Part shown: positions 25,789 through 34,404 of the stretch, in pieces
Numbering within the stretch: the first letter of the stretch is position 1
How the letters are laid out: every line of letters begins with the position of its first letter
From: Ruminococcus sp. AF31-8BH
GTDB lineage: Bacteria > Bacillota > Clostridia > Lachnospirales > Lachnospiraceae
Direction: 5' to 3'
DNA length: 64,000 bases
Assembly: GCF_003460605.1 (NCBI RefSeq)
Contig: NZ_QTVN01000019.1
Location: forward strand, 32,604 to 96,603
Translations under genes and position numbers: made by a program
The notes under the pieces: model-generated
The model's input: the letters and a program-made list of their open reading frames with translations, nothing else
Database searches by the model: none
Told to the model about the DNA's origin: nothing

Positions 25789-26943
25789 TTAAATGTCTTT
25801 ATAATACTGCGGGGAAATTACATCGCATTCTTTGCAGGTGCAGCCGTTGCGGTAGCCGTCGCAGCAGGCGGAGCTGGAGCAGTACATGTGGGTGTCGTTG
25901 ATGTAGAAAAGGCCGGCGTACTGGGCGGAGGTGCGGTAGGCTTTGGTTTGTTTCTTGTTGTCGGCGTAGTAGATGCCGTTGGAGATGAGCATGTTCTCCG
26001 GGGTATAGTCGGTAAAGTCGAAGTAGTCCGCCTGGATGCCGTGGTTGGGGACTTTGACGCACCAGTAGTGTTCGTGGAGGGGCAGGGCGTCATCATAGTT
26101 GGCGGCGATCATTTCCATGTATTTCCCTGGAATGTCTCCGGTGAAAAGAACGTTCATTTCTCCGTCTGTGGTGCTGTGAAAGACCAGACTGATCTTGTTT
26201 TTGAACTGGCGGAGGTTGAGTTTTGCAGCTTCAAAGGTCTGGAGCATCTGGATGACTGACGGGTCTTCTCTTAAGTCACGGAACTCGCATTCCAGAGCGT
26301 AAGCGTTGGTTTTGAGGGTTCCGCAGATAATCTGGCGCAGTTTGTCCGCGAAAGTTTCAAGGCGAAGCAAGGCTTCTGTAAACTCGTTTTCTCTGTTTGA
26401 TACAGCGTTCTCTCTTTTCTCTAAAGACTGAATGTAGGCATAATTCTCGGCGGTTTCCTTCTCAATCACGCTGCAGTCTGGCCAGAGAACCTGGTATTTG
26501 CTCTCGAAGATATCTCCTCTTTTCAGAAATTCAATATTCTGGGGCTGTTTCACCAGGGCTTCCACGAAGGCATAAAGGCTGATCTGTTTGCTGGGGAGAT
26601 ACGTATTTTTCATAAGATCGGAAAGCAGAAGAAGGGTGAGGGTTCGGCTCATGGAGGAAGCAGAAAATATGTCTGGAAGGTAAATTTTGTTAAAGTCATT
26701 GCTTCCCCTGTACTTTTTCAGCATGTAAAGAAGGCCGGATATATGGTCCAGCTGAAAATTGGTCAGTAGAAGGCTTTTGTGGGAAATGGTGGTAAAATCT
26801 GAGATGATCACATCAAAGATATCACTTCTTGGGTGTCCGTCAATCCGGTTATTGCTGGTTCCGAAATCTACCAGAAGACTTCCCTTGCGGTCCCGCAGAC
26901 AGAAGCAGTCGCCGCAGCCTACATTATACATACGTACTTTCAT
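25789..26943 (-). CDS. Metallo-beta-lactamase-fold-like protein with Cys-rich tail
   Basis: A protein of about 384 residues. The opening MKVRMYNVGCGDCFCLRD and GSLLVDFGTS resembles the ComEC/Rec2-type MBL fold. The metal motif is degenerate: LLTNFQLDHISGL keeps only the Asp-His pair. Later VLFTGDIPG and VKVPNHGIQADYF match strands that normally carry ligands. The last 40 residues contain eight Cys (YCSSSACCDGYRNGCTCKEC), a possible metal-binding tail. The ATG at 26943 follows GGGGGAGG; an extension to 26982 is unlikely. The final third is unusually rich in C-ending codons. Function unknown. Confidence 0.65.
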   Translation of the reverse strand: MKVRMYNVGCGDCFCLRDRKGSLLVDFGTSNNRIDGHPRSDIFDVIISDFTTISHKSLLLTNFQLDHISGLLYMLKKYRGSNDFNKIYLPDIFSASSMSRTLTLLLLSDLMKNTYLPSKQISLYAFVEALVKQPQNIEFLKRGDIFESKYQVLWPDCSVIEKETAENYAYIQSLEKRENAVSNRENEFTEALLRLETFADKLRQIICGTLKTNAYALECEFRDLREDPSVIQMLQTFEAAKLNLRQFKNKISLVFHSTTDGEMNVLFTGDIPGKYMEMIAANYDDALPLHEHYWCVKVPNHGIQADYFDFTDYTPENMLISNGIYYADNKKQTKAYRTSAQYAGLFYINDTHMYCSSSACCDGYRNGCTCKECDVISPQYYKDI

Positions 26944-27022
26944 TTTGCATTTCCTCCCCCGTATTTCGCACACGAATTGCAAAGGCCGCTTTGCAGCGGA
27001 ATCGTTCGTGAATATTTTCTAT

Positions 27023-27165
27023 GTTACTGTTCACGGGTAATGTTCCGCGAGGTGTTTTTTGTGAACAAAGTTCACAGAAAACCCGAGGATTGCGGCGCGA
27101 AATCATGCAAAGCATGATTTCTGTGCATCGCGAAGCGTGTTACTGGGCACGGAGTGAACAGTGAC
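27023..27165 (+). repeat. 143-bp inverted-repeat element, copy A
   Basis: Ends are GTTACTGTTCAC (27023-27034) and GTGAACAGTGAC (27154-27165), an imperfect terminal inverted repeat with one mismatch. Inside are two clean hairpins, TGTGAACAAAGTTCACA and GAAATCATGCAAAGCATGATTTC in two arms (27099-27121). An almost identical copy of the same length lies in reverse orientation at 49626-49768. No ORF. It looks like a small non-autonomous palindromic element (MITE/REP-like). An additional hairpin (CACGAA...TTCGTG, about 26971-27010) lies just outside it. Confidence 0.88.
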
Positions 27166-27203
27166 TTTCCATAATTTTAGCATAAAAACAGGACAGCGTA
27201 AAC

Positions 27204-27232
27204 TTGCAAAATTGCAATTTTCCCATTACAAT
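27204..27232 (+). promoter_or_regulatory. Promoter of endonuclease III gene
   Basis: TTGCAA (27204-27209), 17 bp, TACAAT (27227-27232), with the gene start 68 bp further on behind an AAAGGAA site. Confidence 0.6.
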
Positions 27233-27299
27233 ATACACAGAACTTGCCTTAAAATAATAACGGAATCTGTAAGCATCCAGATTCTCAGAAAGGAATTTT

Positions 27300-27938
27300 A
27301 TGACAAAAGAAGAACTTGCTCTTGAAGTGATAGATCGGTTAAAAAAAGAATATCCTCTGGCGGACTGTACCCTGGATTATGATGAGGCGTGGAAGCTTCT
27401 GGTAAGTGTGCGGCTGGCAGCGCAGTGTACGGACGCAAGGGTAAATGTAGTGGTTCAGGACCTGTACGCCAAATACCCGGATGTAGCCGCACTTGCATCT
27501 GCTACACCGGAAGAAATCGAGGCAATCGTAAAGCCCTGCGGACTGGGAAAAAGCAAAGCCCGTGACATCAGTGCCTGCATGAAGATCCTTCACGAGAAAT
27601 ACCAGGATAATGTTCCATGCGACTTCGATGCCCTTCTTGCCCTCCCCGGAGTTGGGCGAAAAAGCGCCAACCTGATCATGGGAGATGTGTTTGGCAAGCC
27701 TGCCATTGTCACAGATACCCACTGCATCCGCCTGACCAACCGAATCGGCCTTGTAGACAACATCAAAGAACCAAAGAAAGTGGAGATGGCACTTTGGAAA
27801 ATCATTCCGCCGGAAGAAGGCAATGATTTCTGCCATCGCCTGGTCAACCACGGACGTGAAGTCTGTACCGCAAGAACCAAACCTTACTGTGACAGATGCT
27901 GCCTGGCAGACATCTGCGCAAAAAACGGAGTCAGCTAA
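27300..27938 (+). CDS. nth: Endonuclease III (DNA glycosylase/AP lyase)
   Basis: A 212-residue base-excision repair enzyme that removes oxidised pyrimidines. The helix-hairpin-helix LPGVGRKSANLIMG contains the catalytic Lys (about residue 119), the catalytic Asp lies in VTDTHCIRLTNR (about 138), and the [4Fe-4S] loop is C-x6-C-x2-C-x5-C (CTARTKPYCDRCCLADIC, about 189-206). All family residues are present and the length is normal. It is a single-gene unit between the repeat element and a bidirectional terminator. Confidence 0.97.
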   Translation: MTKEELALEVIDRLKKEYPLADCTLDYDEAWKLLVSVRLAAQCTDARVNVVVQDLYAKYPDVAALASATPEEIEAIVKPCGLGKSKARDISACMKILHEKYQDNVPCDFDALLALPGVGRKSANLIMGDVFGKPAIVTDTHCIRLTNRIGLVDNIKEPKKVEMALWKIIPPEEGNDFCHRLVNHGREVCTARTKPYCDRCCLADICAKNGVS

Positions 27939-27946
27939 AAAGAATC

Positions 27947-27997
27947 AAAAATCACCGGAAAGCCACGTCTTTATGGCTGCTCCCCGGTGATTTTTTT
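27947..27997. terminator. Bidirectional terminator between nth and the ABC permease gene
   Basis: Arms AAAAATCACCGG and CCGGTGATTTTT with an inner AGCC/GGCT stem, followed by seven T on the plus strand and A-rich sequence before the first arm. The permease stop (27971) lies inside the loop. Confidence 0.88.
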
Positions 27998-28747
27998 CAG
28001 GAAAAATAAAAATATTTTCTCAAAGGTCATGCTCACAAATATAATCACAATGGTCCAGGCAAACAAGTCCGGTGTTTCCAGATAGACCTTAGATTTGTAT
28101 AATTTTTCACCGATGGAACCGGTGGGAATTCCGATGACTTCGGCGGCAATTCCAGCCTTCCAGCAAAGCCCAAGTCCAAGCTTGCAGGCCGTAGCTGCAT
28201 AAGGCATAACCTGGGAAAGATAAACAAATTCTACCTTTTTCCCAAGCCCTGCGCCAAAGGAATCTGCCATTTCCAGAAGCTGCTTATCCGTCTGCCGCAG
28301 GCCCTCCAGAAGGTTGGTGTAGACCACTGGAAAAACCATAAGAAAGGAAATAAAAACGGATAAATTTCTGGATGGAATCCAGATCAGGCACAGGATAATA
28401 AAGGAGGCAACCGGAGTGGCTTTGATCACTGTAATCAGCGGATCCATGAGAATTTCCACTGCAGAAAACCCATAGGAAAGTGCCGCCAGCAAAGTTCCAA
28501 GAACCAGCGCCAGGGTAAATCCAAGAACGATCCTGCCAAAGCTGAATCCGATAGATCTCCAGAAATCTGCGGTCACAATCAGCTGCCCAAGCCTTCTTAT
28601 AACAGAAACAGGAGATGCCAGAAGGATCTCCTGTTTCAGCCACATGCTGGCAAGCTGCCAGACCAGAATCCAGACGGCAGCTGCCAGTATTTTATAACAT
28701 AACCGATGTTTTTTTATCTCATTAGCGTTTGTAGTAGAAGTCCTCAT
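27971..28747 (-). CDS. ABC transporter permease (SsuC/TauC/ThiX type)
   Basis: A 258-residue permease with about six membrane helices. The EAA loop appears as EMADSFGAGLGKKVEFVYLS (about residues 164-183), where the usual Glu-Ala-Ala reads Glu-Met-Ala. It belongs to the BPD_transp_1 family used for sulfonates, nitrate, taurine or thiamine precursors. It follows the binding-protein gene with a 26-bp overlap. No ATPase gene follows: the operon ends directly at the terminator. An ATPase encoded elsewhere must serve it, or the transporter has lost it. Confidence 0.88.
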   Translation of the reverse strand: MRTSTTNANEIKKHRLCYKILAAAVWILVWQLASMWLKQEILLASPVSVIRRLGQLIVTADFWRSIGFSFGRIVLGFTLALVLGTLLAALSYGFSAVEILMDPLITVIKATPVASFIILCLIWIPSRNLSVFISFLMVFPVVYTNLLEGLRQTDKQLLEMADSFGAGLGKKVEFVYLSQVMPYAATACKLGLGLCWKAGIAAEVIGIPTGSIGEKLYKSKVYLETPDLFAWTIVIIFVSMTFEKIFLFFLKKITGEQP

Positions 28748-29750
28748 CCGGCAACTGGCCTCCGATGATCTCCGGATTCTGCTCGTTTAAGGTGTTCAGA
28801 TAACCGGAAAGAATGGTCTGCATTTCATCACCCTCCATAAATACAATGCTGCACTGTGGAATGGCTTTTACTGCTACTTCAGCAGAAATAATGTCGTGGT
28901 TTCCAATAATCTCAGCGGCTGCCTCCGTATCAGAATTTACAAATTCCACAGAGTTCTTATATGCATCCATAAAGGCATCTACGTCTGCCTCATGCTCTTT
29001 GAGATAGTCATTTCTTGCAACTAAAACACCAGTTACCAGCTTGCTTCCATCTGTCACAGAAGACTCCCACAGATCGTTCAGATCCAGAGCAACGCGAAGG
29101 TTCTCATTCTTCATAAGCGCTGTGGTTACAAATGGCTGAGGAAGAAGTCCCACTGCGGTCTGATCCTCAGCAAGGGCTGCTACTACCTCTGCATGTTCGG
29201 ACTTGTACTCAATGGTTACGTCCTTCTCAGGATCCAGTCCGTTGGCTTCCAAAACAGAGGTTAACGCATACTCGGGTGTAGCACCTTTGCCGCTGGCGTA
29301 AATGGTTTTGCCCTTCAGATCCTCTACAGACTGAATGGAATCCCCGTTCTCCACAAGGTAAAGAACTCCAAGTGTGTTCACTGCCAGTACGCTGATGTTT
29401 TTGTCTGTTTTCTGATATAAAACAGAGGCAAGATTGGAAGGAACTGCCGCAATATCAACCTGTCCCTGAACGATCATCGGGACGATTTCATCCGGTGATG
29501 CCACAATGGAAAATTCATAATTCTCATCATCCAGAAGCTGTGCCATTCCCATTGCGGTAGGCCCCTTAAGAGCGCCAATTTTCATAACAGAATCGTCTGT
29601 ATCCGTCTGTTCTGTCTCCTCTTCACTCTCTGCATTCTGTTCTTCTGTCTGCTCTTCTGCAAAAACCAGATTTGCACTGCACATACTTCCGGTCAGTGCT
29701 CCCACACCAAGTGCTGCTGTCATAATCCATGATACTGTTCTTTTCTTCAT
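28722..29750 (-). CDS. ABC transporter substrate-binding protein (NMT1/SsuA-like)
   Basis: A protein of about 342 residues with a Sec signal peptide (WIMTAALGVGALTGSMC, about residues 7-23). The Cys may be lipidated but the box is not ideal. An acidic linker of Glu/Thr/Gln follows, then a two-lobed binding domain with KIGALKGPTAMGMAQLL, QGQVDIAAVPSNLASVLYQ and DLKGKTIYASGKGATPEYAL. This pattern fits SsuA/TauA/ThiY-type proteins. The ligand cannot be read from sequence. The ATG at 29750 is preceded by AAAGGA, and an upstream frame to 29804 is not needed. Confidence 0.88.
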   Translation of the reverse strand: MKKRTVSWIMTAALGVGALTGSMCSANLVFAEEQTEEQNAESEEETEQTDTDDSVMKIGALKGPTAMGMAQLLDDENYEFSIVASPDEIVPMIVQGQVDIAAVPSNLASVLYQKTDKNISVLAVNTLGVLYLVENGDSIQSVEDLKGKTIYASGKGATPEYALTSVLEANGLDPEKDVTIEYKSEHAEVVAALAEDQTAVGLLPQPFVTTALMKNENLRVALDLNDLWESSVTDGSKLVTGVLVARNDYLKEHEADVDAFMDAYKNSVEFVNSDTEAAAEIIGNHDIISAEVAVKAIPQCSIVFMEGDEMQTILSGYLNTLNEQNPEIIGGQLPDEDFYYKR

Positions 29751-29825
29751 AAGACTGTCCTTTCCGGGTCCTGTGAGGATCCAGCTTCCATATTTTTGAT
29801 ACATTTGACATGTGCCTGAAAGGTT

Positions 29826-30263
29826 TTATGACTTATATTGTCTGAAGAAAAGAGTCAGGCGGTCCAGAGCTTTCGCCAGTACAAGTGCTTCGTTTTCATC
29901 CAGAACATCCAGCACGGCATCTGTCATCTTACGGTGAAATTCCGCATGATGATGGTAGGCTTTTCTTCCCTTCAAGGTAAGATGGATAAATACCACGCGC
30001 CTGTCCTGTTCACTTCTCTCTCTTGTGGCGTATCCCTTCTTTACCAGACTGTTCATAGAGGTCGTCAAGGAGCCTACGGTGATGTTCAGCTTGGCAGCAA
30101 TGTCAGACATTTTGTTTCCGCCAAGACCAACTGCCTCAATGATATGCATATCATTATTTGTGATATCCTTGTATTCCTCCGTAATGATTGCCTGCTCTTC
30201 CAGCTCCATGATCTCGTTAAACAGATGCACCAGTACATCATTAATAACTTCCCTGTTTTCCAC
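29826..30263 (-). CDS. fabT: MarR-family regulator, FabT-like
   Basis: A 145-residue winged-helix protein. The DNA-binding part is SDIAAKLNITVGSLTTSMNS (about 57-76) followed by LVKKGYATRERSEQDRRVVF (the wing). The GTG at 30263 follows GGAGAG; the frame continues to 30329 without a good start. It resembles FabT, which binds acyl-ACP and represses fatty-acid genes. Supporting this, it is the next gene after accDA on the same strand, and a FabT-like palindrome covers the fabH promoter at 39703-39715. In many relatives the regulator lies at the front of the operon instead. Confidence 0.8.
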   Translation of the reverse strand: MENREVINDVLVHLFNEIMELEEQAIITEEYKDITNNDMHIIEAVGLGGNKMSDIAAKLNITVGSLTTSMNSLVKKGYATRERSEQDRRVVFIHLTLKGRKAYHHHAEFHRKMTDAVLDVLDENEALVLAKALDRLTLFFRQYKS

Positions 30264-30383
30264 TCTCTTCTCTCCTGCATATGCGCTGTCCGCTTCCGCC
30301 GGCAGCCTCCTGTATTTTCTGTAAAACATCCAAGCAAATATTTACGGTAAGTATATCACAATCTGGTATATTTTTCTACAATT

Positions 30384-32078
30384 TTACAAATTTCTAAAAC
30401 GATTATAACGCTTATTCAGTAATTTTTCCAAATCATATGCACAATATGTATCCAGAAAACCACGGACTCGTTTCTCCAGAACTTCCATTGTCTCCATCAT
30501 ATTCTCTCTGGTAAGGGGCTCTTTTTCCGGAATGATCTGTTCAATCATTCCAAGATCTTTTAGGTCAGAAGCAGTCAGCTTCATCACTTCAGCTGCCTCT
30601 TTTGCCTTTGTGCTGTCTTTCCATAAAATGGTGGCAAAGCCTTCCGGGGAAAGAATGGAATAGATGGAATTTTCCATCATCCAGACCTCATCTCCTACGG
30701 CAAGTGCAAGGGCTCCGCCGCTTCCTCCTTCTCCGATCACAATGGACAGAATCGGCACTTTAAGACCGGATAACTCAAAAAGATTGCGGGCAATTGCCTC
30801 TCCCTGCCCACGCTCTTCTGCCTCAAGCCCGCAGAACGCACCTGGGGTATCCACCAGGCAGATTACTGGTCTTCCGAATTTTTCAGCCTGCTTCATAAGG
30901 CGCAGGGACTTGCGGTATCCTTCCGGGGAAACCATGCCGAAATTATACGCAATATTCTCTTTGGTTCCGTTTCCTTTCTCCTGTATGATCACGGTTACAG
31001 GCTTTCCATCGAAGTATGCAATGCCTCCGATCAAAGCAGAATCATCCCCGAAAAGACGGTCTCCGTGAAGCTCCAAGAAGTGGTCAAACAGCCATGGAAT
31101 GTAGTCTTTTCCAGTTGGCCGTTCTTTACTGCGGGCAAGGAGAACATGCTCCCAGGCGGACTTTTTTGCAGGAGAATAGGACTCTTTATTTGCTTGCTCT
31201 GCCTTCTCATCCCTGTTATCTGCAGCATTCTCGCAATGCATTTTCAGAAGCTGTGCCAGTGTTTCTTTCATATCCTTTCGCTCTACAATCTGGTCGATAA
31301 AGCCGTGTTCCAGAAGAAATTCTGACTTCTGAAAGCCCTTTGGAAGCTTCTGACGGATGGTCTGCTCGATGACTCTCGGCCCTGCAAAACCAATGAGTGC
31401 ACCTGGTTCTGCAAGAATAATATCCCCCAGCATGGCAAAGCTTGCCGTCACCCCTCCGGTGGTTGGATTGGTCAGAACACTGATGTAAAGAAGCCCTGCA
31501 TCGCTGTGTCTTTTTAAGGCCGCAGAGGTCTTGGCCATCTGCATTAAGGATACGATTCCTTCCTGCATTCTCGCCCCTCCGGAGCAGGCAAACAGCACCA
31601 CAGGAAGCCTTTCTTCCGTAGCTTTTTCCACTGCCCTGACAATTTTTTCGCCTACATTTTCTCCCATGCTTGCCATGAGAAAACGGCTGTCGCATACACC
31701 AAGAACTGCAGATACACCGCCAATTTTCGCCCTTCCTGTGACAATAGCCTCGTCAAGGCCCGTCTTTTCCTGAAGCTTTTTCACCTTATCCGGGTACCCT
31801 TTATAGGACAGAGGATTGCTTATCGGCATGACCGAATCCCACTCTTCAAAGGTTCCCTCATCTGCGATCATTTCGATTCTTCGCCTTGCATGAATGCGGA
31901 AATAATTGCCGCAGTGAGGACAGATGTAGTTGTTCTTTTTTACCTCATCTACAAAAACAGCGCCCTTGCAGGCATTGCATTTTTTCAGCATTCCATCCGG
32001 CACTTCCGGCTTCGTTTCCTGCCTTGCGCTAGCAGATGAATTTGTGATTGTACGTTTAAAGGCATACTTAAGCTTCAT
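30384..32078 (-). CDS. accDA: Acetyl-CoA carboxylase carboxyltransferase, fused beta and alpha subunits
   Basis: A 564-residue fusion. The first part (about 1-290) is AccD with its Zn ribbon (CNACKGAVF and CPHCGNYF, about residues 34-57) and the crotonase-type core ending near GFIDQIVERKDM. The second part (about 300-564) is AccA, with ERPTGKDYIPWLFDHFLELH and the CoA-site run GEGGSGGALALAVGD. Together they transfer CO2 from carboxybiotin to acetyl-CoA to make malonyl-CoA. In E. coli these are two proteins. The gene overlaps accC by 11 bp. Confidence 0.94.
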   Translation of the reverse strand: MKLKYAFKRTITNSSASARQETKPEVPDGMLKKCNACKGAVFVDEVKKNNYICPHCGNYFRIHARRRIEMIADEGTFEEWDSVMPISNPLSYKGYPDKVKKLQEKTGLDEAIVTGRAKIGGVSAVLGVCDSRFLMASMGENVGEKIVRAVEKATEERLPVVLFACSGGARMQEGIVSLMQMAKTSAALKRHSDAGLLYISVLTNPTTGGVTASFAMLGDIILAEPGALIGFAGPRVIEQTIRQKLPKGFQKSEFLLEHGFIDQIVERKDMKETLAQLLKMHCENAADNRDEKAEQANKESYSPAKKSAWEHVLLARSKERPTGKDYIPWLFDHFLELHGDRLFGDDSALIGGIAYFDGKPVTVIIQEKGNGTKENIAYNFGMVSPEGYRKSLRLMKQAEKFGRPVICLVDTPGAFCGLEAEERGQGEAIARNLFELSGLKVPILSIVIGEGGSGGALALAVGDEVWMMENSIYSILSPEGFATILWKDSTKAKEAAEVMKLTASDLKDLGMIEQIIPEKEPLTRENMMETMEVLEKRVRGFLDTYCAYDLEKLLNKRYNRFRNL

Positions 32079-33432
32079 TTACCTTCACTCCTCCGATCTG
32101 GTGACTTTCCAGAAAACCAATGTCAAAAATGCCTTTCTGATAGTCCGGATCGTTCATGATTTCAAACTGATAATCTACATTTGTGTCAACGCCCTGGATG
32201 ATCACTTCCCCAAGCGCACTCTTCATTTTTGCAATTGCTTCCTCGCGGTTATTTCCGTGTACGATCAGCTTTGCAAGCATGGAATCGTAATAAGGAGGGA
32301 TCTGATAACCGCTGTAAATTCCTGTGTCCACGCGGATTCCCTGACCGCCTGGCAGGTGCAGATCCGTAATGGTTCCAGGGGACGGACGGAAGTTTTTCCA
32401 TGGATTTTCCGCATTAATGCGGCACTCAATGGCATGTCCCTGTATCTGAATATCCTTCTGGGAAAAGGACAGCGGCTGACCGGAGGCGATCTTTAACTGC
32501 TCCTTCACAAGGTCCAGACCGGTAACCCATTCTGTCACCGGATGCTCCACCTGAATGCGGGTATTCATCTCCATAAAATAGAATTTTCCCGTCTTTTCCA
32601 GAAGAAATTCAATGGTTCCGGCATTCACATAATGAGCTGCTTTTGCGGCTTTCACAGCAGCCATTCCCATCTGGTTTCTCAGTTCTTCGGACACTGCCAT
32701 GGAAGGGGATTCCTCGATCATTTTCTGATGGTTTCGCTGGATAGAACAATCCCGTTCTCCAAGATGAACCACATTTCCCTGACTGTCTGCAAGGATCTGA
32801 AATTCAATGTGTCTTGGGTGCTCCACAAAGTGCTCAATGTACATAGTTCCATCCCCAAATGCAATCTGGGATTCCTTCTGTGCGGTGAGAAATGCCAGTT
32901 CAAATTCCTCTGGGGAAAAGGCTGTACGCATGCCTTTCCCGCCGCCTCCAAGGGCTGCTTTTATGATGACAGGATAACCAATTCGGTCTGCTTCTCTTGC
33001 TCCTGTCTGCACATCCAGAATAGCCTCTGTGGTTCCCGGAATTACCGGAACTCCAGCTGCTTCCATAGTATTTCTGGCAATCTGTTTGTTTCCAAGATTC
33101 TGGATCACCTGTGAGGGCGGACCTACAAAAATAAGATTGCATTGCTCACAGATCTGGGCAAATCTGGCATTCTCAGACAGGAATCCAAAGCCCGGATGTA
33201 TGGCATCTGCACCGGATATGATCGCCGCGCTGATAATGCTTTCCATATTCAGATAGCTTTTGGCAGAGGCACCTGGACCGATGCAGACTGCCTCATCTGC
33301 AAGCTGTGTGTGCAGGCTGTCTTTGTCCGCTTCTGAGTAAACTGCAACAGCCTCAATTCCCATTTCCCGGCATGCCCGGATGATCCTTACCGCAATCTCC
33401 CCGCGGTTGGCAATTAACAATTTTCTGATCAT
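32068..33432 (-). CDS. accC: Acetyl-CoA carboxylase biotin carboxylase subunit
   Basis: A 454-residue ATP-grasp enzyme that carboxylates biotin on AccB. It begins IRKLLIANRGEIAVRIIRAC, has the Gly-rich ATP loop KAALGGGGKGMR (about 158-169), the bicarbonate/biotin region EMNTRIQVEHPVTEWVTG (about 286-303) and the C-terminal FRPSPGTI. Length and motifs are canonical. It lies in the middle of the fab/acc operon, 24 bp after fabZ. Confidence 0.97.
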   Translation of the reverse strand: MIRKLLIANRGEIAVRIIRACREMGIEAVAVYSEADKDSLHTQLADEAVCIGPGASAKSYLNMESIISAAIISGADAIHPGFGFLSENARFAQICEQCNLIFVGPPSQVIQNLGNKQIARNTMEAAGVPVIPGTTEAILDVQTGAREADRIGYPVIIKAALGGGGKGMRTAFSPEEFELAFLTAQKESQIAFGDGTMYIEHFVEHPRHIEFQILADSQGNVVHLGERDCSIQRNHQKMIEESPSMAVSEELRNQMGMAAVKAAKAAHYVNAGTIEFLLEKTGKFYFMEMNTRIQVEHPVTEWVTGLDLVKEQLKIASGQPLSFSQKDIQIQGHAIECRINAENPWKNFRPSPGTITDLHLPGGQGIRVDTGIYSGYQIPPYYDSMLAKLIVHGNNREEAIAKMKSALGEVIIQGVDTNVDYQFEIMNDPDYQKGIFDIGFLESHQIGGVKVNEA

Positions 33433-33456
33433 ATTCTCACCCTTCTGAGCACCTTT

Positions 33457-33885
33457 TTACCCTACCATAAAGGTAAGCTCAGCCTTCACAACAAGCTTTC
33501 CATCAACTGTGGCAATGGCCTCGCCAACGCCCATAGGCCCTTTCTGCTTGATTACTCTCATTTCCAGCTTCATCTTATCTCCCGGCTGCACCTTGCCCTT
33601 GAAACGGCACTTGTCAATGCCGCCAAAATAGGCAATCTTGCCCTTGTTTTCCGGCTTGGAAAGGATGGCAACCGCGCCAGTCTGCGCCAGCGCTTCCACG
33701 ATCAAAACACCTGGCATTACAGGCTCCTGGGGAAAATGTCCCTGAAAGAAATCCTCACGGAAGGTTACACATTTGTATCCTACTGCGAACTCTCCCGGCT
33801 CATAATCCTCAATATAATCCACCAGAAGAAAAGGGTGGCGGTGAGGAAGAATTTCCTCGATCTGTTTTATATTTAAACGGTTCAT
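33457..33885 (-). CDS. fabZ: 3-hydroxyacyl-ACP dehydratase FabZ
   Basis: A 142-residue hot-dog-fold dehydratase. The catalytic His and Glu are in the motifs LPHRHPFLLVDYI (about residue 17) and FPQEPVMPGVLIVEALAQTG (about 51-70). It removes water from 3-hydroxyacyl-ACP in each elongation cycle. It lies between accB (9-bp gap) and accC. No FabA or FabM isomerase is seen nearby, so how unsaturated acids are made is not shown by this window. Confidence 0.96.
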   Translation of the reverse strand: MNRLNIKQIEEILPHRHPFLLVDYIEDYEPGEFAVGYKCVTFREDFFQGHFPQEPVMPGVLIVEALAQTGAVAILSKPENKGKIAYFGGIDKCRFKGKVQPGDKMKLEMRVIKQKGPMGVGEAIATVDGKLVVKAELTFMVG

Positions 33886-33894
33886 ATCTGCTCC

Positions 33895-34377
33895 TTATCT
33901 GATGCAAAATAACGGCTGTCCATACTCCACAGGCTGCCCGTTTTCCACATAAATTTCTGCAATTTCTCCATCAAAATCACTTTCTATATCATTCATCAGC
34001 TTCATTGCTTCCACAATGGCAAGAACCTGCCCTTTTTTCACTTTATCTCCGATTTTCACGAAGGGATCTGCATCCTCGGAAGGAGCTGCATAGAAGGTTC
34101 CAACCAGGGGAGATTTCACAATATTCCCGCTGGATTCTGCCTGGAAAGCTTCCTCATGATCATTAGAATCTGTGGATTTTTCCACGCTGGAAAATCCCCC
34201 GCCAGACGCAGCCTTATTCACCGGAGCTTCCACAGTCTGTCCCTGCATTCCTGCAACGATCACCGGGGCAATTTTATTATTTAAAGACAGCTTCATTCCA
34301 TCGCCTTCATAGCAAAAAGACTCCAGATGAGATGCCGATACATGGTCAATTAACTTTAAAATCTGTTCAAATTCCAT
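33895..34377 (-). CDS. accB: Acetyl-CoA carboxylase biotin carboxyl carrier protein
   Basis: A 160-residue carrier. The C-terminal biotinyl domain (about 85-160) has the signature [12 protein letters not shown] with the acceptor Lys at about residue 126. The N-terminal 30 residues are a helical segment, and a Ser/Ala/Gly-rich linker joins the two. BirA, encoded at 14959-15954, should attach the biotin. The gene lies between fabF and fabZ. Confidence 0.96.
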   Translation of the reverse strand: MEFEQILKLIDHVSASHLESFCYEGDGMKLSLNNKIAPVIVAGMQGQTVEAPVNKAASGGGFSSVEKSTDSNDHEEAFQAESSGNIVKSPLVGTFYAAPSEDADPFVKIGDKVKKGQVLAIVEAMKLMNDIESDFDGEIAEIYVENGQPVEYGQPLFCIR

Positions 34378-34404
34378 TGTATTTTTCTCCTTTTGAGACA
34401 GCTT

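Noticed and set aside
25799..26096. Two minus-strand frames of 87-92 codons overlapping the MBL-like gene, one rich in Thr/Pro
   Set aside because: They are out-of-frame readings of a stretch rich in C-ending codons in the real gene; they have no ribosome site.
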